Positions 60,479 to 64,000 of a stretch of 64,000 nt of DNA are shown piece after piece (the first letter of the stretch is position 1; the number at the start of each line of letters is the position of its first letter). A model generated the notes under the pieces. The model searched no databases and was not told where the DNA came from. It was given only the letters and a program-made list of their open reading frames with translations. The stretch lies in contig CM065682.1 in assembly GCA_017654935.2 (NCBI GenBank), positions 38,562,280 to 38,626,279 on the forward strand, given 5' to 3'. The translations under genes were made by a program, and so were the position numbers. The DNA comes from Phymorhynchus buccinoides (Eukaryota; Mollusca; Gastropoda; Neogastropoda; Raphitomidae).

Positions 60479-62583
60479 GCACACACACACACATAAGCAA
60501 CAAAAATATTGACAAGATGAAAAATTAATATCATCGTTTAAATACAAAAAGATTTTTAATTTTCACATATTAATGAAAGTGGAAAACCAAAGAAACAAGA
60601 AGACTGGCACAGAGGTAACGTTTTCGCCTCATGCACGATAAACCCAAGTTCGAACCTGGGTACAGGGGATTTTTTTCTCTCACTCAGCACAAGGCCTTAT
60701 GGTCTGAACGTGGAGTCTTTCGGATGAGACAATAAACTGAGGTCCTGTGTGCCCATGCACTTAGCACACGTTAAACCCAGTGGCAACAAAAAAGTTGTCA
60801 TTTGGTAAACATTTACCCCCCCCCCCCCCTTCCTCATCAGTCACACAAAAATCACATACAAAAAAAAAGAAGAAAAAATGGGTGGCGCACCTCTGGATGC
60901 GACATACTCTCCAGGTGGGAGCAACCCGAATTTCACAGAGACGCCTCTGTGACTCAAACAACAAATAATGTTAGAATGATGTGACTGGGATTCAAATACT
61001 GTTTGTCTTCTTTCTCTGCACTCTAACCCTCCAACTCAAAATATTTGCAATAATAAATAATTCAATAACTTGTGCGTAATAACGAAAATGAAGTGAAGAA
61101 ATTTTAAAAAAATTAAAAAGAAGAAAAAAAAAGCAGTTCAAACTTTACCCGAATCTGGGCTCTGGCATTTTCTACTCCCGCAGGCTGACCAGCAATGGAA
61201 ACCTGATCATAAAAAACAAAAATTAAAAATGTACCACCAGTTCACAATTACAATTCTAACCCTTTCACCGCCAACGTCGCATTTTTGCACCACAATGGTT
61301 TAACACCCATGTCACTAAAAGGCATCAAATCAGGGTCTGTTATCCAAAGACCCTATGCTCTTAATTTTGGGAGGTAATGATAGGCCTTGCTTTGAATATG
61401 TCACAGAGGAATCCCCAATATTACAGACAGATTTTCTTTCTTTACCCAGGTAAGTTCAAAGGGAATTTTTTTTCTGAAAAATGGCTGGCGGCGAAAGGGT
61501 TAATTGAATTTAAGACTTAAACTCATTGCTGGCATGCAGACAAAAGCATAAACCAACAAGACAAAAGATGGGAGACAGTGGAGAGTCAGACATGAGCGAA
61601 ATACAGAGTTGGGGAACAGCGATGGCCAAGTACTGGCTTTCTCTAAGTCTGAGAATACTTTTGTAGGTCTATTAACTCACTTCATAATCCATACAACCTT
61701 CAACAAGGACGAAAATTGAAGTTTTGTTTTTTCTTGTTTCTTTTTCTTTTTGGGGGGGTTATGTGCATTGTCAGCGTCTTCGTCTTTTTTCTTTTCTTTT
61801 CATAGTAGCATTGAGGTGCTTTTGTTCAATACTAGAACATTTTTGTTTCAAACCAGTTTAAAGACCCACCAGTTCACGTGTCAAAATCACGGGTTTTCCC
61901 TCTTATAGCTGGTAAGAAATCTTGTTTTGACCAGGTTTGACTACTATACAAATGTCCCCAAATTGAAAACGAAACATCATTTTAAAGAGCAGCCTCAATA
62001 TGAAGTTGGGGACATTTGTATGTGGGTCATAGCTACCTAAAAAAACAACCAAGGGTACGTCAGTGTCTTTAAAGAGTTGGGAAACAAGGATGGTCATAAA
62101 TAAGCTTTCTCTGAAAACTATTTTTTTCTTCAATTCCAGCCTCTAGTTGTCAGGCATCAGAACAGTCTGAAGTCCAATCCTCTGAAAACCGCGGTAACAG
62201 GGCCATCGAGGCCCCAGACTGAAGAGGGACAACACTGAAATCAGTTCCCAACATGAGCAGAAAGGCTTAATATAGTGAACAATCGCTTTAGAATGCTATT
62301 CAACACAAAGGATAGCATTGAATAAAAATGCAAAACCTCTGACAAGAGAAGCCAATCCTCTGTCAAAAATTCTTAATCCTCTAAAATCCTCTGATAATTC
62401 TGATGCCCGAGTTGTGCTCACCTGGTTGCTTTTTTCCTGCACGTTGCTGCCCCGGTTGGAGTCAGGGAAGTGGATGTGGCAGCCCGTCTCCATCATGACC
62501 CGCTTGATGTTGTTGCCCCCCTTCCCGATCACGTGCGAGTGCTCCGTGTGGGACACGTCCATCTTCAGGGTCACCCGGTTGCT
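36053..62583 (-). CDS. BICC1: BICC1 (Bicaudal-C), RNA-binding KH/SAM protein; 17 coding exons, 5' part outside the window
   Basis: BICC1 is a cytoplasmic RNA-binding protein that recruits deadenylation and silencing machinery to target mRNAs and polymerises through its SAM domain. Seventeen exons total 2400 nt (799 codons plus TGA) with consistent phases: 62583-62422, 61202-61149, 58375-58136, 57740-57528, 55492-55435, 54384-54311, 50474-50309, 48541-48383, 47081-46947, 45041-44946, 43232-43052, 41780-41626, 40902-40727, 39079-38950, 38224-38052, 36999-36900, 36180-36053. Signatures in order: a KH domain with VIGKGGNNIK, a KH-like domain opening ELLPLVFMFELP, a KH domain with GRQGSN, a KH-like region GCLPLVLMFDVKEEIE plus LMEQLDVFISVKPKPKQPSK, a Ser/Pro-rich linker, IWSGMGFSKSMPESAI, and SAM (LFSKLGLGKYTDLF, TDQDLKELGITTFGARRKML). 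The N-terminal exons lie right of the window. Confidence 0.96.
36900..36999 (-). CDS. BICC1: BICC1 exon 16 of 17: second half of SAM
   Basis: IDLGTFLTMTDQDLKELGIT, TFGARRKMLLAIA plus 1 nt. Carries the SAM end-helix and the basic GARRKML segment used in head-to-tail polymerisation. The acceptor is ctttcag and the donor gtaagc. Confidence 0.97.
37001..37754. other. BICC1 intron before exon 16
   Basis: AT-rich, with a short GTGT/GCATG low-complexity stretch near 37620-37700. No exon. Confidence 0.5.
37755..37825 (-). pseudogene. Decayed duplicate of the BICC1 exon 15 end and donor
   Basis: On the minus strand TTCAGTCAGCTGGGTTAGGC, CCCTCTCCCAGCAGCAGGCG and ATCAGTTAGCAAGGCAC parallel the real exon end (TTCAGCAAGCTGGGGCTGGG ... 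CTCTTCCAGCAGCAGGAG, then GTCAGTTAGCAAG). The GT of the donor is mutated to AT, so it is dead. Confidence 0.7.
38052..38224 (-). CDS. BICC1: BICC1 exon 15 of 17: Gln/Gly linker and first half of SAM
   Basis: H, then DYGMKPPSMSQQHQQGQAGS, GGGQQLMGSSGGSKVDLAEL, FSKLGLGKYTDLFQQQE. The last ~23 residues are helices 1-2 of SAM. The acceptor is gtttcag and the donor gtcagt. A decayed copy of its 3' edge is at about 37755-37825. Confidence 0.96.
38950..39079 (-). CDS. BICC1: BICC1 exon 14 of 17
   Basis: APPDPPHPESDSDIDRDPWK, DSKTTTDPYLNKAPGEYPSL, RKK plus 1 nt. Acidic/polar linker before SAM. The acceptor is tgtgtag and the donor gtaggt. Confidence 0.9.
40018..40270. mobile_element. MITE with about 55-bp inverted ends, PIF/Harbinger-like
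   Basis: Left arm AGCCGGCGACAGACTATGTG, then CATGTGACTCGATCAGG...GTGACGTT (40018-40072) is the near-perfect inverse of the right arm ending ATAGTCTGTCTCCAGCT (to 40270). TAA flanks both sides (40015-40017, 40271-40273). The superfamily is inferred from the 3-bp TAA duplication. Confidence 0.75.
40727..40902 (-). CDS. BICC1: BICC1 exon 13 of 17
   Basis: AMQKHPEGESRIPTDIWSGM, GFSKSMPESAIRDRLGQLGI, SHARFDDQSPLQTPAEFAQ. WSG.GFSKSMP is conserved across Bicaudal-C proteins. The acceptor is tgtgcag and the donor gttagc; phase 0 end. Confidence 0.95.
41033..41345 (-). mobile_element. Dispersed repeat R3, inverted copy
   Basis: Reverse complement of the 29768-30110 family: GGTCTCCCCGCTGCGTACAG, ATTTCGGAGGAGCTCAAAGG, GATAGTAGATGATAGAAAGT, CCAGTATCCCCACAGGGAG. 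It abuts a fragment of repeat B (about 40940-41030). Confidence 0.7.
41626..41780 (-). CDS. BICC1: BICC1 exon 12 of 17
   Basis: Q, then NGEKSPESSGAESDGSEKLA, PGIERKNSSSSLFTPLPFPF, DYEQKKLLAMK plus 1 nt. FDYEQKKLLA.KAM is a conserved Bicaudal-C motif. The acceptor is ttcccag and the donor gtataa. Confidence 0.95.
42220..42292 (-). pseudogene. Displaced copy of the BICC1 exon 11 end with an intact GTAAGT donor
   Basis: ACTTACTGCATCCTGGCCAT and GCTGTTGAAGAGGCTAGCAG match 43047-43090 of the real exon. On the minus strand the copy ends ATGCA followed by GTAAGT, a stronger consensus donor than the real GTGAGT. Homology stops within the exon and no acceptor is attached. Confidence 0.8.
43052..43232 (-). 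CDS. BICC1: BICC1 exon 11 of 17
   Basis: VELGSLPTEDSMENVITRDP, STLSSSGHTLDLLGLSKTTP, PLSQPPPPVTATLFNGMARM plus 2 nt. Linker. The acceptor is gttccag and the donor gtgagt. A diverged copy of its 3' end and donor lies downstream at 42233-42292. Confidence 0.92.
43290..44200. repeat. Eleven-copy minisatellite in BICC1 intron 10
   Basis: Units of about 80-90 bp: CTCAAATTTCCCATCTGATG, CACTGCATTTCAGGCCAGAG, CGTCACAAAACAATTACGCA. The central copies (43520-43880) are almost identical, so they are recently homogenised. It begins about 60 bp from the exon 11 acceptor but does not include coding sequence. Confidence 0.9.
44201..44945. other. BICC1 intron 10, 5' side
   Basis: A two-fold repeat around TCAAATCACTT...TATGTCTCACRGA lies at 44305-44470, then G-rich and AT-rich sequence. 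No exon before the exon 10 donor. Confidence 0.5.
44946..45041 (-). CDS. BICC1: BICC1 exon 10 of 17
   Basis: S, then TSSNNSDSASPPAQSPRDSP, RSGIGFRHGAA plus 1 nt. Ser/Pro-rich linker with no domain. Accepted on phase and splice sites (gatgtag acceptor, gtcagt donor); little conservation is visible. Confidence 0.85.
45828..46140 (-). mobile_element. Dispersed repeat R5, inverted copy
   Basis: Reverse complement of 29096-29380: GGCCCCGGCAGAGTGCAGGG, GGGGGGCAATGCTCCCTGGA, GTTTCCAATGTAATTGACAG, AAATCCTGAACTTCAGGACA. Confidence 0.7.
46141..46946. other. BICC1 intron 9, 3' part
   Basis: AT-rich with an A-run at 46379-46391. GTTCTGCGCGCGCAGAAC near 46480 is a perfect 18-bp palindrome. No exon. Confidence 0.5.
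46947..47081 (-). CDS. BICC1: BICC1 exon 9 of 17
   Basis: GLFSPLMVVAPASSVPASFD, VLSQCNGFHKDFAPQSPFIR, MPAQQ plus 1 nt; linker region. The acceptor is tttccag and the donor gtaagc. Confidence 0.92.
47517..47784. mobile_element. piggyBac-type MITE, family T1 copy 3
   Basis: Inverted relative to copy 1. TTAA borders at 47517-47520 and 47781-47784. A 24-bp internal segment (TACCTGGGTAGAGAACAAAA...) is tandemly duplicated, which makes this copy longer. Confidence 0.85.
48176..48280. repeat. 105-bp inverted repeat with perfect 27-bp arms
   Basis: The arm at 48176-48202 begins GGTGAATACTCTCTTTCTAA and is the exact reverse complement of 48254-48280. The 51-bp centre has no feature. It is likely a small MITE or a cruciform-prone repeat in BICC1 intron 8. 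Confidence 0.9.
48383..48541 (-). CDS. BICC1: BICC1 exon 8 of 17
   Basis: G, then FLNSHSLLNVNTAAPSSLVL, MNGHSNPQSPSLGSPLSAAP, TISPSHWLHSNP plus 1 nt. It begins the disordered Ser/Pro/Asn-rich linker. The acceptor is ctgccag and the donor gtcagt. Five copies of its acceptor and first ~30 nt lie at 48577-49055. Confidence 0.93.
48577..49055 (-). repeat. Five-copy array of the BICC1 exon 8 acceptor and exon start
   Basis: Each ~100-bp unit contains TATGCTCACGTTCAGCAGGC, TGTGCGAGTTCAGGAACCCT and GGCAGGGACAACAGCAGCCA. On the minus strand this is TGCCAG, then the first ~33 nt of exon 8, followed by non-exon sequence instead of the rest. Confidence 0.93.
49300..49807 (-). repeat. Nine-copy array of the BICC1 exon 7 end and splice donor
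   Basis: 56-bp units: GAGTTAACAACGCTGATTTA, CCTAGTGAGGTGAGGCCCAG, GCCGGTGGACCCCGTT. On the minus strand each has the last ~35 nt of exon 7 (ending TCACTAG), then GTAAATCAGC, the donor. Copies are nearly identical apart from the first (GATTTGCC, donor GCAAAT). The array is downstream of the real donor in transcript order. Confidence 0.95.
49808..50296 (-). mobile_element. Insertion between the donor array and exon 7, with a transposase-like N-terminus
   Basis: About 490 bp separate the last array unit from the real exon 7 edge. Borders TGATTCAATC and TAGAATCAGC are partly inverted. A minus-strand frame from 49997 reads MKRTTTLFDFDFCGGKVKKR, then a Ser/Glu-rich stretch to 49812. The MKR..LFDF start resembles N-termini of hAT/ZMYM-type transposon proteins. 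This is a weak, inferred identity. Confidence 0.4.
50309..50474 (-). CDS. BICC1: BICC1 exon 7 of 17, the source of the donor-edge array
   Basis: 55 codons plus 1 nt: SVIVKSIERNARNMYLARLL, LLGLHPEGLSDSLLKAASSN, then a Gly-rich end GSTGLGLTSL. The acceptor is tgttcag and the donor gtaaat. Its last 35 nt and donor are repeated nine times at 49300-49807. Its first 48 nt and acceptor are duplicated at 51898-51945. Confidence 0.95.
50580..51070. repeat. Six-copy minisatellite in BICC1 intron 6
   Basis: Units of about 80 bp: CCTCATATCTCGATTTTTTA, GTTAGATACATAGTCAGCTC, TCGCCACCTTCCACCAAAA. No coding content; the array begins about 105 bp beyond the exon 7 acceptor. Confidence 0.9.
51636..51844. mobile_element. 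hAT-like MITE, copy 1
   Basis: Ends CAGGGCCCCCAGGGA and TTGGGAGCCCTG are imperfect inverted repeats. Flanks TGCTA/TGTTA suggest a 5-bp target duplication. The second copy at 53008-53223 matches over the whole length. Confidence 0.7.
51898..51945 (-). pseudogene. Displaced copy of the BICC1 exon 7 start with acceptor
   Basis: On the minus strand GTGTTCAG, then 48 nt encoding SVIVKSIERNMRNMYL. It differs from exon 7 by Ala to Met (GCG to ATG). The reading frame is open and the acceptor intact. Homology continues upstream into the intron (CAGGCAGGCAACCG and CA repeats). Confidence 0.85.
52919..52988. repeat. Long hairpin in BICC1 intron 6
   Basis: GGGGTACTTGCCTAAACGTG...TTATCAC at 52919-52945 pairs with GTGATAACACGTTTAGGCAA...TACCCC to 52988. 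One to two mismatches and a purine loop (AAAAGAAAAAAAGAAGG). Confidence 0.85.
53008..53223. mobile_element. hAT-like MITE, copy 2, inserted in repeat R6
   Basis: Inverted ends CAGGGCTCCCA / TGGGAGCCCTG with CACTG on both sides (5-bp duplication). Interrupts an R6 copy: AAATTTTCACACTG on the left and CATGCTGCCGTTCTCAGGAA on the right are contiguous in the copies at 10845 and 12560. Confidence 0.75.
53370..54310. other. BICC1 intron 6, 5' part
   Basis: AT-rich; a (GTT)n run near 53641-53655. A SINE tail (TTCTTCTTCTTCTCTTCAGG, GCCCACAGTCAATACATTGA, (CAA)n) at about 54090-54182 matches the tail of the SINE at 15640-16085. Confidence 0.5.
54311..54384 (-). CDS. BICC1: BICC1 exon 6 of 17
   Basis: Completes Gly and encodes RLTQLMEQLDVFISVKPKPK then QPSK, nearly identical to the vertebrate segment. 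The acceptor is ctgtcag and the donor gtgagt; phase 0 end. Confidence 0.96.
54476..54710. mobile_element. piggyBac-type MITE, family T1 copy 4
   Basis: Same orientation as copy 1. The right TTAA is intact; the left border is TCAA. Ends CCCTTTCGCCG / CGGTGAAAGGG. Confidence 0.82.
54711..55434. other. BICC1 intron 5
   Basis: AT-rich with AATAAAATA-rich low complexity at 55165-55290. No exon. Confidence 0.5.
55435..55492 (-). CDS. BICC1: BICC1 exon 5 of 17
   Basis: GCLPLVLMFDVKEEIELEQ plus 1 nt. Opens the second KH-like region. The acceptor is cctttcag and the donor gtcagt. Confidence 0.95.
55709..55954. mobile_element. piggyBac-type MITE, family T1 copy 5
   Basis: Inverted copy with TTAA at 55709-55712 and 55951-55954; ends CCCTTTCACCGCC / GGCGGTGAAAGGG are perfect inverted repeats. 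Confidence 0.88.
56160..56760 (-). pseudogene. LINE ORF2 C-terminal relic
   Basis: Minus strand from about 56760: LDKPQCSFVRRAARWVARDY, then after frameshifts DELKPVSLLSTNFIQDLSLS, TQYRKSTFFPCTIPQWNSLP and SLEAFKTALHKHLHQTTLNH. Matches the non-LTR polyprotein end; several frameshifts make it non-functional. Confidence 0.8.
56831..56874. repeat. Poly-C tract of about 44 bp
   Basis: Uninterrupted C run in BICC1 intron 4; its length is likely uncertain in the assembly. Confidence 0.9.
57528..57740 (-). CDS. BICC1: BICC1 exon 4 of 17: KH domain with GRQG
   Basis: 71 codons: ANLVVSMHLEIAPQHHLFII, GRQGSNVKSIMQSTNASILF, PDPSTSGPQRKGTVVIRGSI, ESVFCARQHLI. GRQG is the KH nucleic-acid loop. The acceptor is gttttag and the donor gtgagt; phase 0 at both ends. 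Confidence 0.96.
57780..58110. repeat. (GA)n and (GT)n microsatellites in BICC1 intron 3
   Basis: (GA)n at 57858-57911 and (GT)n at 58014-58110, ending about 25 bp from the exon 3 donor. Confidence 0.95.
58136..58375 (-). CDS. BICC1: BICC1 exon 3 of 17: KH-like domain, the source of the adjacent array
   Basis: 80 codons: ELLPLVFMFELPTTPAVLQA, then QQLQQLYNVTVSFKQRPRVP, TVLVRGSVINAKSVKEATGK and LMEAFTGV. It lacks a GxxG loop, as expected of the KH-like fold of Bicaudal-C. The acceptor is ctgcag and the donor gtcagt. About ten partial copies of its first 54 nt with the acceptor lie upstream at 58376-59770; none has the rest of the exon. Confidence 0.95.
58376..59770 (-). repeat. About ten-copy array of the BICC1 exon 3 acceptor and exon start
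   Basis: Units of about 85-105 bp: AGCACTGCCGGGGTGGTAGG, GAGTTCGAACATGAACACAA, GGGGTAGCAGCTCCTGCA, AATAAATTGAAATTGAGAA. On the minus strand each has CTGCAG or TTTGCAG, then about 54 nt encoding ELLPLVFMFELPTTPAVL, then intron-like sequence. Variants (CTGCTGCTGTGG for CCGGGGTGG) define subfamilies at 59280-59520. The two rightmost copies (59630-59760) are decayed. An ordinary 150-bp segment interrupts the array at 58605-58820. Confidence 0.95.
59771..60597. other. BICC1 intron 2, middle
   Basis: AT-rich; (CA)n at 60375-60493. No exon. Confidence 0.5.
60598..60967 (+). mobile_element. tRNA-derived SINE, uninterrupted copy
   Basis: The head CTGGCACAGAGGTAACG has an A-box and AGTTCGAACCTGGG a B-box. 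The body has GCCTTATGGTCTGAACGTGG and TCTTTCGGATGAGAC; the tail has CCCGAATTTCACAGAGACGC and CTGTGACTC. It carries the empty TTAA (60770-60773) that is occupied by a T2 MITE in the copy at 25600-26217. Confidence 0.8.
61149..61202 (-). CDS. BICC1: BICC1 exon 2 of 17
   Basis: 18 codons, VSIAGQPAGVENARAQIR: the last strand and helix of the KH domain begun in the previous exon. The acceptor is tgatcag and the donor gtaaag. Confidence 0.95.
61256..61503. mobile_element. piggyBac-type MITE, family T1 copy 6
   Basis: Left border CTAA, right border TTAA; ends CCCTTTCACCGCC / GGCGGCGAAAGGG. Lies in BICC1 intron 1 of the window, about 55 bp from exon 2. Confidence 0.85.
61947..62020. repeat. Short hairpin element
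   Basis: TACAAATGTCCCCAAATT (61947-61964) pairs with AAGTTGGGGACATTTGTA (62003-62020), one mismatch. The centre ATCATTTTAAAGAGCAGCC is related to sequence near 32120. Confidence 0.75.
62422..62583 (-). CDS. BICC1: BICC1 exon 1 of 17 in window: KH domain with GKGG
   Basis: 54 codons: SNRVTLKMDVSHTEHSHVIG, KGGNNIKRVMMETGCHIHFP, DSNRGSNVQEKSNQ. It contains the intact GxxG RNA-binding loop (GKGG) of a type I KH fold. Phase 0 at both ends; the acceptor is ctgtttcag and the donor gtgagc. Confidence 0.97.
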
Positions 62584-62639
62584 CTGAAACAGCGACAAAA
62601 ATCAATAAAATTAACCCCCTTCACAGCTGGAGAAAACTT

Positions 62640-62840
62640 GAGAGATTGTCTTTTTTGAATCATGAAATATATTGGAGGGCGTATTGGAGTGCCAAGGTAT
62701 TATTCTCAACAATGCTTTAAAGCTTTTAGTTTGGACTAAAATTGTCTTTTTTCAATCATGAAATATATTGGAGGGCGTATTGGAGTGCCAAGGTATTATT
62801 CTCAACAATGTTTTAAAGCTTTTAGTTTGGACTAAAATTA
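62640..62840. repeat. Direct duplication of about 108 bp
   Basis: AATCATGAAATATATTGGAG, GGCGTATTGGAGTGCCAAGG and GCTTTTAGTTTGGACTAAAA occur at 62657-62742 and again at 62755-62839, nearly identical. Confidence 0.9.
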
Positions 62841-64000
62841 ATTTTAGCTTGAAATGTCTTATTTCAATATTACTTAAATAAGTCGTGATTTATTTGAAAA
62901 ACTGAAGTGACAAAGTTATTTGATGGCTCGAAATAAAGCCCTATGAAAAAATCTGAAGCAATTTGACTTGAAATGATTGAAATAATCAGTTTTTTGCTTC
63001 TCCTGTGAAGTGAGGTCTTTCGACTTACGTCTGTATTGCATGCGGGCGGCGATATGTCCCCCCCCCCCCCCCCCCCCCCCCCTGCCTGTTCTGGAACATT
63101 AACTAGCATTCTAGACTTGTGACATCAAAAGGTATAACACCATCAATGACATCATTCTGCCTGTAACAGGCATGGGGCTGGCAGGGAAGGAGTTAAAACC
63201 TGCTATGCAATTCTTTTTAAACGTGGCAACGATGTTCAAGACATAATAAGCTATGCAAACACAACATACAGTTTTATTGACTATAAGATGCTTCTGATTC
63301 CTCCTAAATTGTACACAAAACACTGATTTTGCTACTACAGTTTCTTACCATATTATTAGTCATATTATAAGGAGCAGGGGTCCTAATCTTGAAAAAAAGG
63401 TATTACCTTAAAGTGGGGAAAATACAGTGAATAAAAATACGTCAAAACCTGTCATTTTTTTAAAAATGTCGTTACAGCATTCTAGATATTTTAAGCCATA
63501 TACAGTAGAGAACTGATAACTCAAAAACACTGGATAACTCACAATAATTTCTGGGTCCCAGTGTAATAATCTCTATGTTGAAAAGTCTTTTTAACTCAAA
63601 ATATTGGCTATCTCAAAATAACATTTCAGTCCCTTCAATCTTGACTTAAGCGATTTTGACTGTAAACATAAGCCCAGTAAAGAAATTAGTTTTCACAAAA
63701 CTATCTCTCTCTACTTCCTTCCCCCCCCTTTGACCAAATTCCCCATAACTTTTCTTGGTACCCACACATGTAGTTTCCTTTATTCACTCAAAACAGGCAG
63801 GGGAAAACAGAGGGAAATTAGGCCCCAAACACACACAACCCTCCCTCCCTCTCCACCTTCCCACGTGTCTTCTGACAATTTACAGTATTTCGTAAAGAAA
63901 ATAATGGAGGATAACATGCACAGGGACAGAAGGGTAAGGGATGTGCCTAAGTAGGCATTAGTGTATGTGTTAAGAGAGAGAGAGAACAAAAAAACATTGA
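62841..64000. other. BICC1 intron at the right edge
   Basis: AT-rich, with a poly-C run at 63058-63082 and a decayed TAAGGCGC-family MITE fragment at about 63270-63420 (TATTATAAGGAGCAGGGGTC). No upstream BICC1 exon is found before 64000. Confidence 0.5.

Noticed and set aside
60605..60660. tRNA gene
   Set aside because: It has A- and B-box-like motifs but poor stem pairing, and is followed by a SINE body present elsewhere in the window.

Overview
The window is animal nuclear DNA. Every convincing gene is split into short exons with GT/AG borders in matching reading phase. The intervening sequence is rich in long (CA)n, (GA)n and poly-G tracts, SINEs, LINE tails and MITEs. Gene content and repeat types suggest a lophotrochozoan, most likely a marine mollusc such as a gastropod; that is an inference, since no species-diagnostic sequence is present.

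Four genes can be read. (1) Positions 570-821 (+): the last coding exon of a coiled-coil ciliary protein, probably DRC3/LRRC48. (2) 3995-17065 (-): a complete 8-exon ATPAF2 (ATP12) gene, 295 codons, with a mitochondrial presequence in exon 1. (3) 19013-26971 (+): a complete 5-exon GID4 gene, 202 codons, the substrate receptor of the GID/CTLH ubiquitin ligase. (4) 36053-62583 (-): the last 17 coding exons of BICC1 (Bicaudal-C), 799 codons covering KH, KH-like and SAM regions. Its 5' exons lie beyond the right edge and its 3' UTR probably runs left to about 31.0 kb. All exon junctions were placed by hand; phases agree and lengths sum to whole codons. The order and strands DRC3(+)/ATPAF2(-)/GID4(+) match, from memory, human 17p11.2, so this looks like ancient conserved microsynteny.

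The genes are not an operon and act separately: axonemal nexin-dynein link, mitochondrial F1-ATPase assembly, ubiquitin-dependent turnover, and RNA-binding post-transcriptional control.

The most unusual signal is a set of tandem arrays that begin exactly at exon edges and carry a splice site plus a slice of coding sequence. About 28 copies of the ATPAF2 exon 7 start, about 10 copies of a BICC1 KH-like exon start, 5 copies of another BICC1 exon start, 9 copies of a BICC1 exon end with its donor, several copies of the ATPAF2 exon 8 acceptor, and copies of a donor-like motif upstream of the DRC3 exon. Three single displaced partial exon copies are also present in BICC1 introns. I also see TTAA-flanked MITEs whose empty sites are visible in paralogous repeats in this same window, a 5S-rRNA-headed SINE nested in a MITE with a target duplication, a retrocopy carrying the first 26 nt of U2 snRNA, LINE tails, and several perfect inverted repeats.

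No bacterial, viral, CRISPR or defence locus is visible.
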